This document shows positions 35,701-42,678 of a stretch of DNA of 64,000 nucleotides, one piece after another. The notes under the pieces were generated by a model. That model had not been told where the DNA came from. It did not search any database and worked only from the letters and a program-made list of their open reading frames with translations. Origin of the DNA: JAYEPK01 sp048569615 (GTDB taxonomy: Archaea > Thermoplasmatota > Penumbrarchaeia > Penumbrarchaeales > Penumbrarchaeaceae); assembly GCA_048569615.1 (NCBI GenBank), contig JBLIRK010000002.1, forward strand, positions 1-64,000, given 5' to 3'. How positions within the stretch are numbered: the stretch's first letter is position 1; every line of letters starts with the position of its first letter. Made by a program: the position numbers and the translations under genes.

Positions 35701-36503
35701 TTCACCAGAGGGTCCTCGATAAGCGTTATCCCGTAGCTCTCCGTTTGATCCTCCGAGATAACGAACCGCTCGTAGCCGAAACCGTTCGGAGTGTTAAAAT
35801 GCTCCTTGACGAAGTTGACGGTTATGTTGTTCTCGGGATTGTCGATACCTGTCTGGAGTCCGTAGAAGACCACATTCCCGGATGCGTCAGTTCTGAGGTC
35901 CGATCTGGCCGAGTTGAACGGAGGATGTTTTGGGAAATTGAACTCCACCCCCTCGAGGGGCTCCCCTGAGGATCCGTTATAGACGGTCAGAGCAAGGTTG
36001 CCGAGCTCACCAGGTATGAACTCCAGCGTTCCATTGGGAATATTGTACGGCAGCGGAGTGCTCTGCCAGAATACCCACGGAACCGGCATATTGTAGATCC
36101 CCCCTCCCGTTTCATTGTATCCGTACCTGTCAACCAGCTGGAAAATGAACGGGACCGAATGGTCATGCAGGTCGAAGCGTGTGAATTCCAGGGTGAACTC
36201 CATTGTATTGGTGTTCCAATCCGCAGGCCAGTTTGCTATATACGGCCCAAGACCATCGTTCGGGGGTGTAGCATTCGTATTCAATCCGGAAACCTGAATG
36301 GTAGTGTTCATATCCTCTATACCATATACTGCGTCATTATAATTGACAGCATCGAGGTTTGCTATGAAACCATGGAAATATCTCTCATTCGCCCATACCG
36401 GGGCAATGGGAGCATCACCGCTCGTGGGTGTTGAAATCACCATAACAGCAGACAATGTCATCAACATGACCGCAAACATGACGGAGCATTTTCTAATTTT
36501 CAT
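32781..36503 (-). CDS. Giant surface protein with two cytoplasmic zinc ribbons and acidic tail
   Basis: 1240 residues from ATG 36501-36503 (ribosome site AAGGTG); a GTG two codons upstream is possible. After the signal (MFAVMLMTLSAVMVISTPTS) come repeated Big_5-like domains (SFSPSDGATKVESNKTKTNI, FYPKDWKGRMVPGGNIQLTF) and carboxypeptidase-regulatory-like modules. A CARDB-like domain (PLTVTVTNDAGYPIKVVVYI) precedes the membrane helix (WWIWIIIGIFVLIIAALVVF). The cytoplasmic tail then carries two CxxC pairs of zinc ribbons (CPECNHL with CPHCGAE; CPKCGNM with CSECGYD) and about 60 residues of almost pure Glu/Asp. Zinc ribbons on the inner side of a surface protein suggest binding to a cytoplasmic partner. 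No enzyme motif is seen. Confidence 0.85.
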   Translation of the reverse strand: MKIRKCSVMFAVMLMTLSAVMVISTPTSGDAPIAPVWANERYFHGFIANLDAVNYNDAVYGIEDMNTTIQVSGLNTNATPPNDGLGPYIANWPADWNTNTMEFTLEFTRFDLHDHSVPFIFQLVDRYGYNETGGGIYNMPVPWVFWQSTPLPYNIPNGTLEFIPGELGNLALTVYNGSSGEPLEGVEFNFPKHPPFNSARSDLRTDASGNVVFYGLQTGIDNPENNITVNFVKEHFNTPNGFGYERFVISEDQTESYGITLIEDPLVKSFSPSDGATKVESNKTKTNIFVIFDDPMSKGTINQNTVWLEKEGGGNVPLSYSWNPSGDLVYLIPQQDLEYNTKYNIYVTPRVQNETGTEILWRTFTSSFTTHVKPGFIYGTVLINGTMDPAPDGSLYNIDSNFKEELVDGQFNVTIESDGAHTIYVFGPTATYTGGSIDQYLYFGDPQGVDFTIQRGDELLIEGLVLNKHPVRTIEFHVMNEDEEPMEGVTITNQFTMESLVTDALGMVDFPDIRKDITTQFRATYPNYDDKQFQVFPEDEDRTVRNVTMVENNLPIDIKARGRTVDIDLIPGSPPPIIDVESNFILDFKVNMNIDTMNSDNIYIIGPGAVSVPVDIYNETGYKRWYVDPRSDLEYNKDYSLVVKEDVADQSGLNPLWRDVTVHFKTESLDSAAVNGRVMVNEKPVGGISVKVMQGGNVLGQDLTTNNGYYLVDIPMEQVELTGVSVIANGTELGLSVNEIPGKKLISGGSLNNTDFELERLPDWFSVFYPKDWKGRMVPGGNIQLTFSKELNHNDISTFVENFTLRSTVKEEIAVNISEDGKVVMINPVQDLDFDQDYVLSVSDFPDGEFDRELIAADGLPALVRGEKIEIRTSLLPVTITLQTPPQADIENDEVKTDQEITLFFSPYEVNETMIEAAFQLYNAETEEPVGNIEFDWQNPGRRVEITHDEFESVTEYYILIESGEYGANGARIETDFLVYFTTINVLDRDLEPFPELPSDAQRAGPLTVTVTNDAGYPIKVVVYIKLESQDDSEYDELVTINLALGEQKQVDLDFTDFEYGNYKLLIEVYHASKDVLKNEYTRNLLLGEQPDVNGGGLDWWIWIIIGIFVLIIAALVVFLYTQSKKRDIEEELKEEFECPECNHLVSADDTVCPHCGAEFEEEAYKCPKCGNMMDPDDEECSECGYDFSDQESMELEDEEDEEMSDQYELDEEEEAEEEEEMEMEDEEEDMEELEEEEED

Positions 36504-36633
36504 TTTCACACCTTCTCCAATTTGCCGTTTTTTATTCCACCTTGGGTATTTATCCTCTTTCGTTAAGGTCCGAAACCCTCTGGACTATACTCGGGATGTG
36601 CATTATTTAAAATTTTCCGTCTGACTTTCTTAT

Positions 36634-36696
36634 CTTTTATAAGCTTTTATATACGATTTCGAAATCTATAGTAATCAGCTATTTCTCCTAGAGAAA
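36634..36696. promoter_or_regulatory. Palindromes and TATA boxes between surface protein and HTH regulator
   Basis: In the 260-base divergent gap two perfect palindromic elements occur: GATTTCGAAATC (36655-36666) and TTTCTC-CTA-GAGAAA (36682-36696). On the minus strand a TATATAAAA box lies at about 36643-36652, directly next to the first palindrome. For the plus-strand gene an ATAAATATAC box lies at about 36735. The palindromes are candidate sites for the dimeric HTH protein encoded next to them. Confidence 0.4.
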
Positions 36697-36769
36697 AAGT
36701 TCAAATAATATTGAGTACATTCAAAATTAACTAAATAAATATACTGGACCAAGTGATGGAGAATGACAT

Positions 36770-37174
36770 ATGGTTGAAATGATGGGCTTGATAGAATATT
36801 TGAATATATTGAATGATGATAAACGTTGCATCGTGATGGATTTCCTTTACGAAAGGCCGAGCGGCTCCTCATTCAAGGACATCTCGAAAGCAACTAATAT
36901 ATCTCCCACAGCCCTTGCATACCACCTCAAACATCTTGCCAGGACGGGATTGGTGCAGAAAGAGTTCAGGAACATCGAGGGCAGGAGGGACTATTCCTTC
37001 TATACAGCAACAGAGAAGGGCAAGATCATATACACCATGATAGAGGCTGCTTATCGGAGGGAGTCCATGATCGAAAGGGGGGTAGCGGGTCTGGCGGACC
37101 ATGGCAGCCTGATAATCCTACCTTCAAGGATAGGACCCCGTTGTTTCACCATCCAACCTGAAGGGGAGGAGTGA
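36770..37174 (+). CDS. ArsR-like winged-helix transcription regulator
   Basis: 134 residues. The N-terminal 75 residues are a winged helix: LIEYLNILNDDKRCIVMDFL, then FKDISKATNISPTALAYHLK (recognition helix) and HLARTGLVQKEFRNIEGRRD (wing). YSFYTATEKGKIIYTMIEAA gives the dimer helix. The C-terminal 40 residues are not recognised. There is no ligand-binding cysteine pair as in metal-sensing ArsR proteins. ATG 36770 has GGAG 12 bases upstream and a TATA box about 30 bases upstream, giving a very short leader. Its stop overlaps a GTG of the next gene, so the two are coupled. Confidence 0.8.
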   Translation: MVEMMGLIEYLNILNDDKRCIVMDFLYERPSGSSFKDISKATNISPTALAYHLKHLARTGLVQKEFRNIEGRRDYSFYTATEKGKIIYTMIEAAYRRESMIERGVAGLADHGSLIILPSRIGPRCFTIQPEGEE

Positions 37175-37176
37175 AA

Positions 37177-37545
37177 ATGACTGAGAAGAAATCCCAGAAA
37201 AGCGGACAGGACCTGAAGATCGTTAGGAGCTCGGACCACCGCAGCCATTACGTGATCGGGGCGATTCCCCAGTGGACGGATACGGACCTGAGACTTCATC
37301 TTTACAACGAGGTAATGGAAGGTCCCGGGGGACCCTATTATGTTTCCACCTCACTGATAATCCTGCCGAAAAACACCGTTTCCAAACTGCTCGATGTTCT
37401 GAAGGCCGCCGTCAGATCGGAGGGGGTTGTACAGCAAACTGAGGCAAGCGCCCTTCCGCTTGATGTTGCCATTGCCGTAGATAGGGAGATCTTCGAGAGG
37501 GAGAAGAAACCAAAAAAGAAAGTACAGAAGATAAGAAGAAGATGA
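37177..37545 (+). CDS. DUF3467-like protein
   Basis: 122 residues from ATG 37177, chosen because GGGGAGGAG lies five bases upstream; the GTG at 37171 falls inside that ribosome site. The core (SHYVIGAIPQWTDTDLRLHL, STSLIILPKNTVSKLLDVLK) resembles DUF3467 proteins, in which a strand of the form vVsrIilsP is followed by a helix xaKrLlxaL. The C-terminal tail is a lysine and arginine cluster (KKPKKKVQKIRRR). Function is unknown. It is co-transcribed with the winged-helix regulator and convergent with the receiver protein. Confidence 0.6.
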   Translation: MTEKKSQKSGQDLKIVRSSDHRSHYVIGAIPQWTDTDLRLHLYNEVMEGPGGPYYVSTSLIILPKNTVSKLLDVLKAAVRSEGVVQQTEASALPLDVAIAVDREIFEREKKPKKKVQKIRRR

Positions 37546-37550
37546 TTTCG

Positions 37551-37910
37551 TCAGGAAAGGGCTGTTTTGACAGCGTTCCTTATCGTATCGATGTCCGCGG
37601 GCTTCTCCAGAAAACAGTCGATGCCCATTTCCTTGACCGTATCCCTTATGGACTCATCGGCGGTCAGGAACAGTATCCTCTGGTCCGGATCCATCTCCAG
37701 AACGGACTGGGCAAGGTCCGTTCCCGACATTATAGGCATCCTGTGGTCTATGATGATAAGGTCGGGCTTCTTCTCTAGCCCTTTGTAGTATCTGAGCGCT
37801 ATCTCTCCGTTCAAAGATTGGGCCACTATCCTGTGGCCCATATCCTCCAGTATGATCGCCATCAGCTGCTGTATCGTTGGTTCGTCATCAACTATCATAA
37901 TATCGGCCAT
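37551..37910 (-). CDS. Stand-alone CheY-like response regulator receiver
   Basis: 119 residues from ATG 37908-37910; the ribosome site AGGTGG sits five bases upstream, so the GTG three codons earlier is unlikely. All receiver residues are present: the acidic pair D8 and D9 (IMIVDDEP), phospho-acceptor D55 (LIIIDHRMP), T83 (LFLTADES) and K103 (LEKPAD). There is no output domain, so it acts by protein contact, like CheY or Spo0F. No histidine kinase is in the window. It is encoded about 100 bases downstream of atpA on the same strand, probably from its own promoter. Confidence 0.92.
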   Translation of the reverse strand: MADIMIVDDEPTIQQLMAIILEDMGHRIVAQSLNGEIALRYYKGLEKKPDLIIIDHRMPIMSGTDLAQSVLEMDPDQRILFLTADESIRDTVKEMGIDCFLEKPADIDTIRNAVKTALS

Positions 37911-38012
37911 TGGAACCACCTGGAAGGACTGGAGACAGCTACATTTTTCAAATCGAATATTACCCTTAATAAAGCTACCTCTTTGTTATCGATATTGATA
38001 TCCATACACTGC

Positions 38013-39782
38013 TCAAAGGGCTTCCAGCTCGTCCTTGACCTCTTTACTGACCTTTCGACCGGAATCCGAAAAATCCTCGTTCTTCATCTTTGCCATTCTC
38101 GATATGGACACCCTGCATTTAGCTCCACGGATGGCATCAACGGAGGCTCCCCTCCCCACCGCGGATTGGGCAAGGTCGTTGAAGAGGAGTATTATCCTAA
38201 GCATCCCGACCTGCTTTGATTCGGGGCAGAAGGAATCCACATCATGGAAGGCGTTCTGCTGAAGGAAATCCTCCCTGAGCATTCTTGTGGTTTCCAGCGT
38301 GACCTGCTGCGAAGGAGGAAGTGCATCCGGGCCTACAAGCTGGATGATCTCCTGGAGCTCGGCCTCCTGCTGGAGAAGGGCCATCGCCTTGCTCCTCATA
38401 TCCATCCAATCACTGCTGATATTTGATCTCCACCAGTGCTCCACCTTATCCATGTATAGGGAGTAGGATTTCAACCAGTTTATGGATGGGAAATGCCTCT
38501 TATCGGCAAGGTTCGAGTCAAGGGCCCAGAAGACCTTGACTATCCTCAATGTGTTCTGGGTCACCGGTTCGGAGAAATCACCGCCCGGTGGTGAAACTGC
38601 GCCAATCACCGATATCGAGCCGGTTCTCTCCTTTGCCGTCAGGCAGGTGACCGAGCCCGACCTCTCATAGAAATTGGCGAGCCTTGATGAGAGATATGCC
38701 GGATACCCCTCCTCCCCCGGCATCTCCTCGAGCCTTCCGGATATCTCCCTCAGCGCCTCTGCCCATCTTGATGTGGAATCTGCCATCAGCGCCACATCGT
38801 ATCCCATATCCCTGAAATATTCGGCAATGGTTATGCCGGTATAGACGCTTGCCTCCCTGGCGGCCACGGGCATGTTCGATGTATTTGCGATAAGGACGGT
38901 CCTAGACATCAAAGGCTCCTTTGTCCTCGGATCCTCCAGGCGGGGGAACTCCCTGAGGACATCGGTCATCTCATTGCCCCTCTCGCCGCAACCTATGTAA
39001 ACGATCACGTCCGCATCGCTCCATTTTGCTAGCTGATGCTGCGTGACCGTCTTTCCCGTTCCGAAACCTCCGGGAATTGCGGCAGTTCCCCCCTTGGCGA
39101 TGGGAAAGAACGTATCCAATATCCTCTGTCCGGTTATCAGCGGGACCTTTGGATCCATCTTCTTCTTGAATGGCCTGGGCATCCTCACGGGCCACCTCTG
39201 GACCATCTTAACTTCCTTGTCGGGAGTACCCGCAATGGTGCAGATAGTCTCATCTATGGTGTAAGGTCCCTTTTGGGCTATCCTCTTCACGGCGCCCTCA
39301 AGTCCGGGGGGGACCATTACCATGTGCTTAACGGTACTTGTCTCCTGGACCCACCCGATGATGTCACCGCCGGTCAGCCGGTCTCCTTCCTTGGCGGAGG
39401 GATTGAACTCCCACCTCTTTTCGTGATCTAGGGGCCTGACGGATACTCCCCTTGATATGAAATCCCCGGTTCTCTCCATGATGGATTCGAGTGGCCTCTG
39501 GATGCCGTCATATATCATTGACATCAGTCCGGGTCCCAGTTCCACGGAAAGTGGCTCCCCGGTCTTTTCCACCGGCTCTCCGGGAGATATTCCCGTTGTC
39601 TCCTCGTAAACCTGGACCGTAGCCGTATCATCCTCAAGTTCGATGATCTCGCCGATCAGCCTCTCTTCCCCCACGAGCACGACATCATACATCTTGGCTC
39701 CCCTCATTCCAACGGCCTTGACAACCGGCCCGGCGATCATCTCTATGGTCCCGGAGACCTGCGATGGCTGTTCATCGATCAT
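38013..39782 (-). CDS. atpA: A-type ATP synthase catalytic subunit A
   Basis: 589 residues from ATG 39780-39782 (GCAGGAG upstream); a TTG three codons earlier is less likely. The P-loop GGFGTGKTVTQHQLAKW is clear, followed by DVIVYIGCGERGNEM. The non-homologous insertion typical of the A/V-type catalytic subunit is present before it (KHMVMVPPGLEGAVKRIAQK). ADSTSRWAEALREISGRLEE and SPPGGDFSEPVTQNTLRI are family signatures. It hydrolyses or forms ATP at the A-B interface. In archaea atpA is normally followed by atpB and atpD; here the operon ends at atpA and subunit B is encoded elsewhere on the other strand. Confidence 0.96.
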   Translation of the reverse strand: MIDEQPSQVSGTIEMIAGPVVKAVGMRGAKMYDVVLVGEERLIGEIIELEDDTATVQVYEETTGISPGEPVEKTGEPLSVELGPGLMSMIYDGIQRPLESIMERTGDFISRGVSVRPLDHEKRWEFNPSAKEGDRLTGGDIIGWVQETSTVKHMVMVPPGLEGAVKRIAQKGPYTIDETICTIAGTPDKEVKMVQRWPVRMPRPFKKKMDPKVPLITGQRILDTFFPIAKGGTAAIPGGFGTGKTVTQHQLAKWSDADVIVYIGCGERGNEMTDVLREFPRLEDPRTKEPLMSRTVLIANTSNMPVAAREASVYTGITIAEYFRDMGYDVALMADSTSRWAEALREISGRLEEMPGEEGYPAYLSSRLANFYERSGSVTCLTAKERTGSISVIGAVSPPGGDFSEPVTQNTLRIVKVFWALDSNLADKRHFPSINWLKSYSLYMDKVEHWWRSNISSDWMDMRSKAMALLQQEAELQEIIQLVGPDALPPSQQVTLETTRMLREDFLQQNAFHDVDSFCPESKQVGMLRIILLFNDLAQSAVGRGASVDAIRGAKCRVSISRMAKMKNEDFSDSGRKVSKEVKDELEAL

Positions 39783-39818
39783 ATAGTGCAACTCCTGCTT
39801 TCGTTCTTATCATTACCA

Positions 39819-40151
39819 TCATTGTTTCCCCTCCTGTTTTGTCGGGTCCATACCCACTGCCCTCTTGATGAGATCGACCGCCCTCCTATCCTCTTCTTCC
39901 CCGGGTATTATCACGGTTATGGGAAGCATTCTTCCCTGTGCCCTGCTTTCGAATAGCTCATGGTGAAGAACCTCGGCGCATTTTGAGGAGAGTATCATCA
40001 TGCCAAGGTCCATTTCAACCATACTGCGATACCAATCCTTAAGCATCACCGGATCATCCCCCCCATCCCATATCAGTATCTCCTCGAGACCAGCAAGGCT
40101 CAATCCGAGTGCGGTTTCCTCCTTGACTGCTGCGCATATACCCATCTTCAT
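39819..40151 (-). CDS. atpF: A-type ATP synthase subunit F (central stalk)
   Basis: 110 residues from ATG 40149-40151, with GGAGGTGA seven bases upstream; the longer frame is not used. The Rossmann-like start (MKMGICAAVKEETALGLSLA), MDLGMMILSSKCAEVLHHEL and the strand LPITVIIPGEEEDRRA fit subunit F, which sits on the rotor stalk with D and regulates ATP hydrolysis. The start overlaps the stop of atpC by four bases. Subunit D, its rotor partner, is not encoded in the window. Confidence 0.87.
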   Translation of the reverse strand: MKMGICAAVKEETALGLSLAGLEEILIWDGGDDPVMLKDWYRSMVEMDLGMMILSSKCAEVLHHELFESRAQGRMLPITVIIPGEEEDRRAVDLIKRAVGMDPTKQEGKQ

Positions 40152-41251
40152 GAGGCAGTCACCTCCAGTATGAGAAGCTCCTTCGTTCTCTCCTGGGACC
40201 ATCCGGAAAAGACTGCCTGAAGGAGAGTCCTTATGTTCTTTAATTCCATCTCCTTTCCAATAAGGTAGCGTATTGACGGACCAACGGTCGATCCGTGGGT
40301 ATGGGAAAGACCAACGGAAGCCTCGAGCAGCATTCGGTCCAGGGCGATCTCGATCGCATGGGTCCCTCTTTCAGCTCCATCCTTGAAGTAATTTTCCAGA
40401 TGGGTGCCGTTCAGGACCGAAAGTGTCTCCCTCAGATTGGAGGATTCCGCCATCTGCTCCAGCAGGGGCAAACCGATCGTCCCTCCCTTGGAATATATCT
40501 GGGGCATGATCTCCTCCCGGCCAAGTCCGCTTGCCTTTGATCTGACAAGGAGATGGATATTGTATCGGTCCGCAAGTATGTGGCTGAAATCCTTTGCCCC
40601 TTTCCTGCATGCCGAGTCCAATCCATCCAAATCCATGAAGGTATCCAGGACGAAACGGTCAAGAACTGAATCTATCTCATCCAATCCCACCCCCTCCTCT
40701 TTTGCTAGGGGAGCTATCGCCTTTCCGGCCCTGGTTCCTTCCAGCACCTCTATCGCCTGGGCCGTGTCCCTGGCAGAAAGGAACTGGCGCTCGAGGTCCT
40801 CATCCAGGAAACCAACGGGATAGAGGGGCTCTTCCCTGTGTCCAATTAGCCTCAGAAGCCTTTTCAACTCATCGATCTCCCATATTCCAATGAATGATTT
40901 CACCAGCGGCTTCACTCCTGAAGGAGATCCTATATAAAGGGCATCAAGGGTTCCATGGAAATTGTGCATCAGCTGTCTGTCAGATTCCCTGAAGGATGTC
41001 GGCTCTTCCTTGAATGACAGATCTCCCTGTATGGTTTTTATGAGTGTGGAGGGATCCTTCAGTTCCAAGAGCGGGAGTACCTCATCCCTGATGATGTAGG
41101 GATTCCCCATGGTCGATAGCCTGGCATTGTGATAGGAGAACTGACCGATCCTGACCAGCTTGCGGATCCCGAATACGGAGGCGGTTATTCCAACGGCGGA
41201 TACGCCTCCGATGACGGTAATTGCGGTTCCGGTCAGCTCAAGCAATATCAT
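40148..41251 (-). CDS. atpC: A-type ATP synthase subunit C (d-like, rotor cap)
   Basis: 367 residues in the all-helical V-ATPase subunit d/C fold: YHNARLSTMGNPYIIRDEVL near residue 40 and repeated three-helix units such as FSHILADRYNIHLLVRSKAS and LPLLEQMAESSNLRETLSVL. The final part (GPSIRYLIGKEMELKNIRTL then LQAVF) matches the C-terminal signature. An N-terminal hydrophobic stretch of about 25 residues (LELTGTAITVIGGVSAVGIT) is longer than in most relatives and could be membrane-associated. It joins the central stalk to the proteolipid ring. It lies immediately after atpE (no gap) and overlaps atpF. Confidence 0.88.
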   Translation of the reverse strand: MILLELTGTAITVIGGVSAVGITASVFGIRKLVRIGQFSYHNARLSTMGNPYIIRDEVLPLLELKDPSTLIKTIQGDLSFKEEPTSFRESDRQLMHNFHGTLDALYIGSPSGVKPLVKSFIGIWEIDELKRLLRLIGHREEPLYPVGFLDEDLERQFLSARDTAQAIEVLEGTRAGKAIAPLAKEEGVGLDEIDSVLDRFVLDTFMDLDGLDSACRKGAKDFSHILADRYNIHLLVRSKASGLGREEIMPQIYSKGGTIGLPLLEQMAESSNLRETLSVLNGTHLENYFKDGAERGTHAIEIALDRMLLEASVGLSHTHGSTVGPSIRYLIGKEMELKNIRTLLQAVFSGWSQERTKELLILEVTAS

Positions 41252-41869
41252 TCACTCCTGCAACCCCGAGAACATCACACGGGCAATTATCTCCCTAAGC
41301 TCATCCTCATTCCTTTCCAGAAGACCATGGAATGTCATGTCCATGACCCTCTCTCCTTTTTTATCAAGTGCAATGAATCCCCCCAGCAGCTCCTTTCCCA
41401 TGAACCTCCCGAGCTCATCATTTTCCTTCAAGCTAGATTCCACAAGGGGTCCGACCTTGCACCACCCCTCAATTGCCCTGGCATCCCGGTCGCGAACGGG
41501 ATAAGCGACCATTTCCTTGCCAAGGATTCCCTCCGCCCTCTTTACAAGGGGAATGAGGTATTCACCCAACTCCGGACCTTCAAGGGACGTTATCCTTTCC
41601 CTGACACCGCATAGAGCATCCCATATCAGCTCTTCTTTGGAGCATAAAAGGGCCTGTCTAGCCTTTCTCTTGCCATCCGAGATATAGATATTGCGGGTCG
41701 TGGAGAGCTCCCTTTCGAGCTTCTTCTCCATTTCCTTAAGATCGACATCAAGCACGCTTCTTGCTTCCTCCCTCATCTTCCTGGCCCTTTGTCTGGCTTC
41801 CTCAAGAATGGCATCGGCCTCGGCCCTGGCCTCCTCTTCGATCCTTTTTACTATACCTTCGATTCCCAT
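41252..41869 (-). CDS. atpE: A-type ATP synthase subunit E (peripheral stalk)
   Basis: 205 residues from ATG 41867-41869, with GGGGTGA upstream; the longer frame overlaps atpK and is not used. The N-terminal half is a long coiled coil (IVKRIEEEARAEADAILEEA, RQRARKMREEARSVLDVDLK) that pairs with subunit H. The C-terminal half is the alpha/beta head domain (VAYPVRDRDARAIEGWCKVG, ELLGGFIALDKKGERVMDMT). EH heterodimers form the peripheral stalks that hold the A3B3 head. Length and layout are normal. Confidence 0.92.
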   Translation of the reverse strand: MGIEGIVKRIEEEARAEADAILEEARQRARKMREEARSVLDVDLKEMEKKLERELSTTRNIYISDGKRKARQALLCSKEELIWDALCGVRERITSLEGPELGEYLIPLVKRAEGILGKEMVAYPVRDRDARAIEGWCKVGPLVESSLKENDELGRFMGKELLGGFIALDKKGERVMDMTFHGLLERNEDELREIIARVMFSGLQE

Positions 41870-41885
41870 GGGGTTCACCCCTCTC

Positions 41886-42629
41886 CTAGCCCAGCATTCC
41901 TGATGCCAGCAGGAGGAATATGGCCACAAGGAATCCGAAGATCGCCATTGTCTCGGACATGACTGCAAAAATGACGCCCTGTCCGAATACCTTGTTATTC
42001 CTGCCGAAGGCTGCGGCCGCGGCAGAAGCCGTCATTCCCTGGGGAATGGCGGACACGCTGGACAAGGCTATCACTATTCCTATGGCAAGAGCTCCCCACC
42101 CGACGTACGGGCTTTTCAGGACCGCAATATCGGGTCCGCCGGTAAGTCCCGTAAAGAAAAGCACGAGGATCGAGACCAGCAATCCATAGATACCCTGGGT
42201 CATTGGAAGGGCCTGATAGACTATCAGCCGGCCGAACTTGTCCGGACGCTCCGCTGCAACACCGGCGGCTCCGGCACCTGCTATGCCGATACCGACAGAG
42301 GACATGATAGCGGCAACTCCCATTGCCAGTGAGACCCCTATGAAAACCAGCATCCTGTTGTCCTTTACTACCTTGGAGTCCTCGTTGTTGCTGGGATCGG
42401 TGTATTCCAGATATTCCTCGATATTTGTCATCCCATCCTCATCCAGGTCCGATGACGCATCGTTCTTGGTAGGGTCGAGCTCATAGAATATCTCCCAATC
42501 GTCGTCCATTCCATCGTGGTCCTCGTCCCTATCCGGTATCCTTTCGGCCGATGCACCCAATGAAAGGACGACCATGGACACTAGGAACAGCACCGCAATA
42601 CCTGCCGCCAGATATGGCGTTGTTTTCAT
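41886..42629 (-). CDS. atpK: A-type ATP synthase proteolipid K with N-terminal signal and Ca-binding segment
   Basis: 247 residues, much longer than a normal two-hairpin proteolipid (about 155). Residues 1-29 are a signal-like helix (YLAAGIAVLFLVSMVVLSLG). Residues 30-92 carry two acidic calcium-type loops: DEDHDGMDDDWE (35-46) and DLDEDGMTNIEEYLEYTDPS (61-80), the latter a TSP3/EF-hand-like motif. From M93 onward is an ordinary four-helix proteolipid. The first hairpin has LPMTQGIYGLL, with Met where a carboxylate could be; the second has MSETMAIFGFL with the ion-binding glutamate. ATG 42627-42629 has GGGAGGT upstream. An internal ATG at 42351-42353 also has AAGGA upstream and could make a core-only form. 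Gene position between atpI and atpE is normal. Confidence 0.92.
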   Translation of the reverse strand: MKTTPYLAAGIAVLFLVSMVVLSLGASAERIPDRDEDHDGMDDDWEIFYELDPTKNDASSDLDEDGMTNIEEYLEYTDPSNNEDSKVVKDNRMLVFIGVSLAMGVAAIMSSVGIGIAGAGAAGVAAERPDKFGRLIVYQALPMTQGIYGLLVSILVLFFTGLTGGPDIAVLKSPYVGWGALAIGIVIALSSVSAIPQGMTASAAAAAFGRNNKVFGQGVIFAVMSETMAIFGFLVAIFLLLASGMLG

Positions 42630-42678
42630 CTTTCATACCTCCCGTTCGTTCTTATGATCGAATTAACTTGATAATGTA

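Noticed and set aside
29391..36503. Possible CRISPR or long DNA repeats in the surface-protein region
   Set aside because: The repetition is at protein level (diverged modules); no regularly spaced identical DNA repeats were seen.
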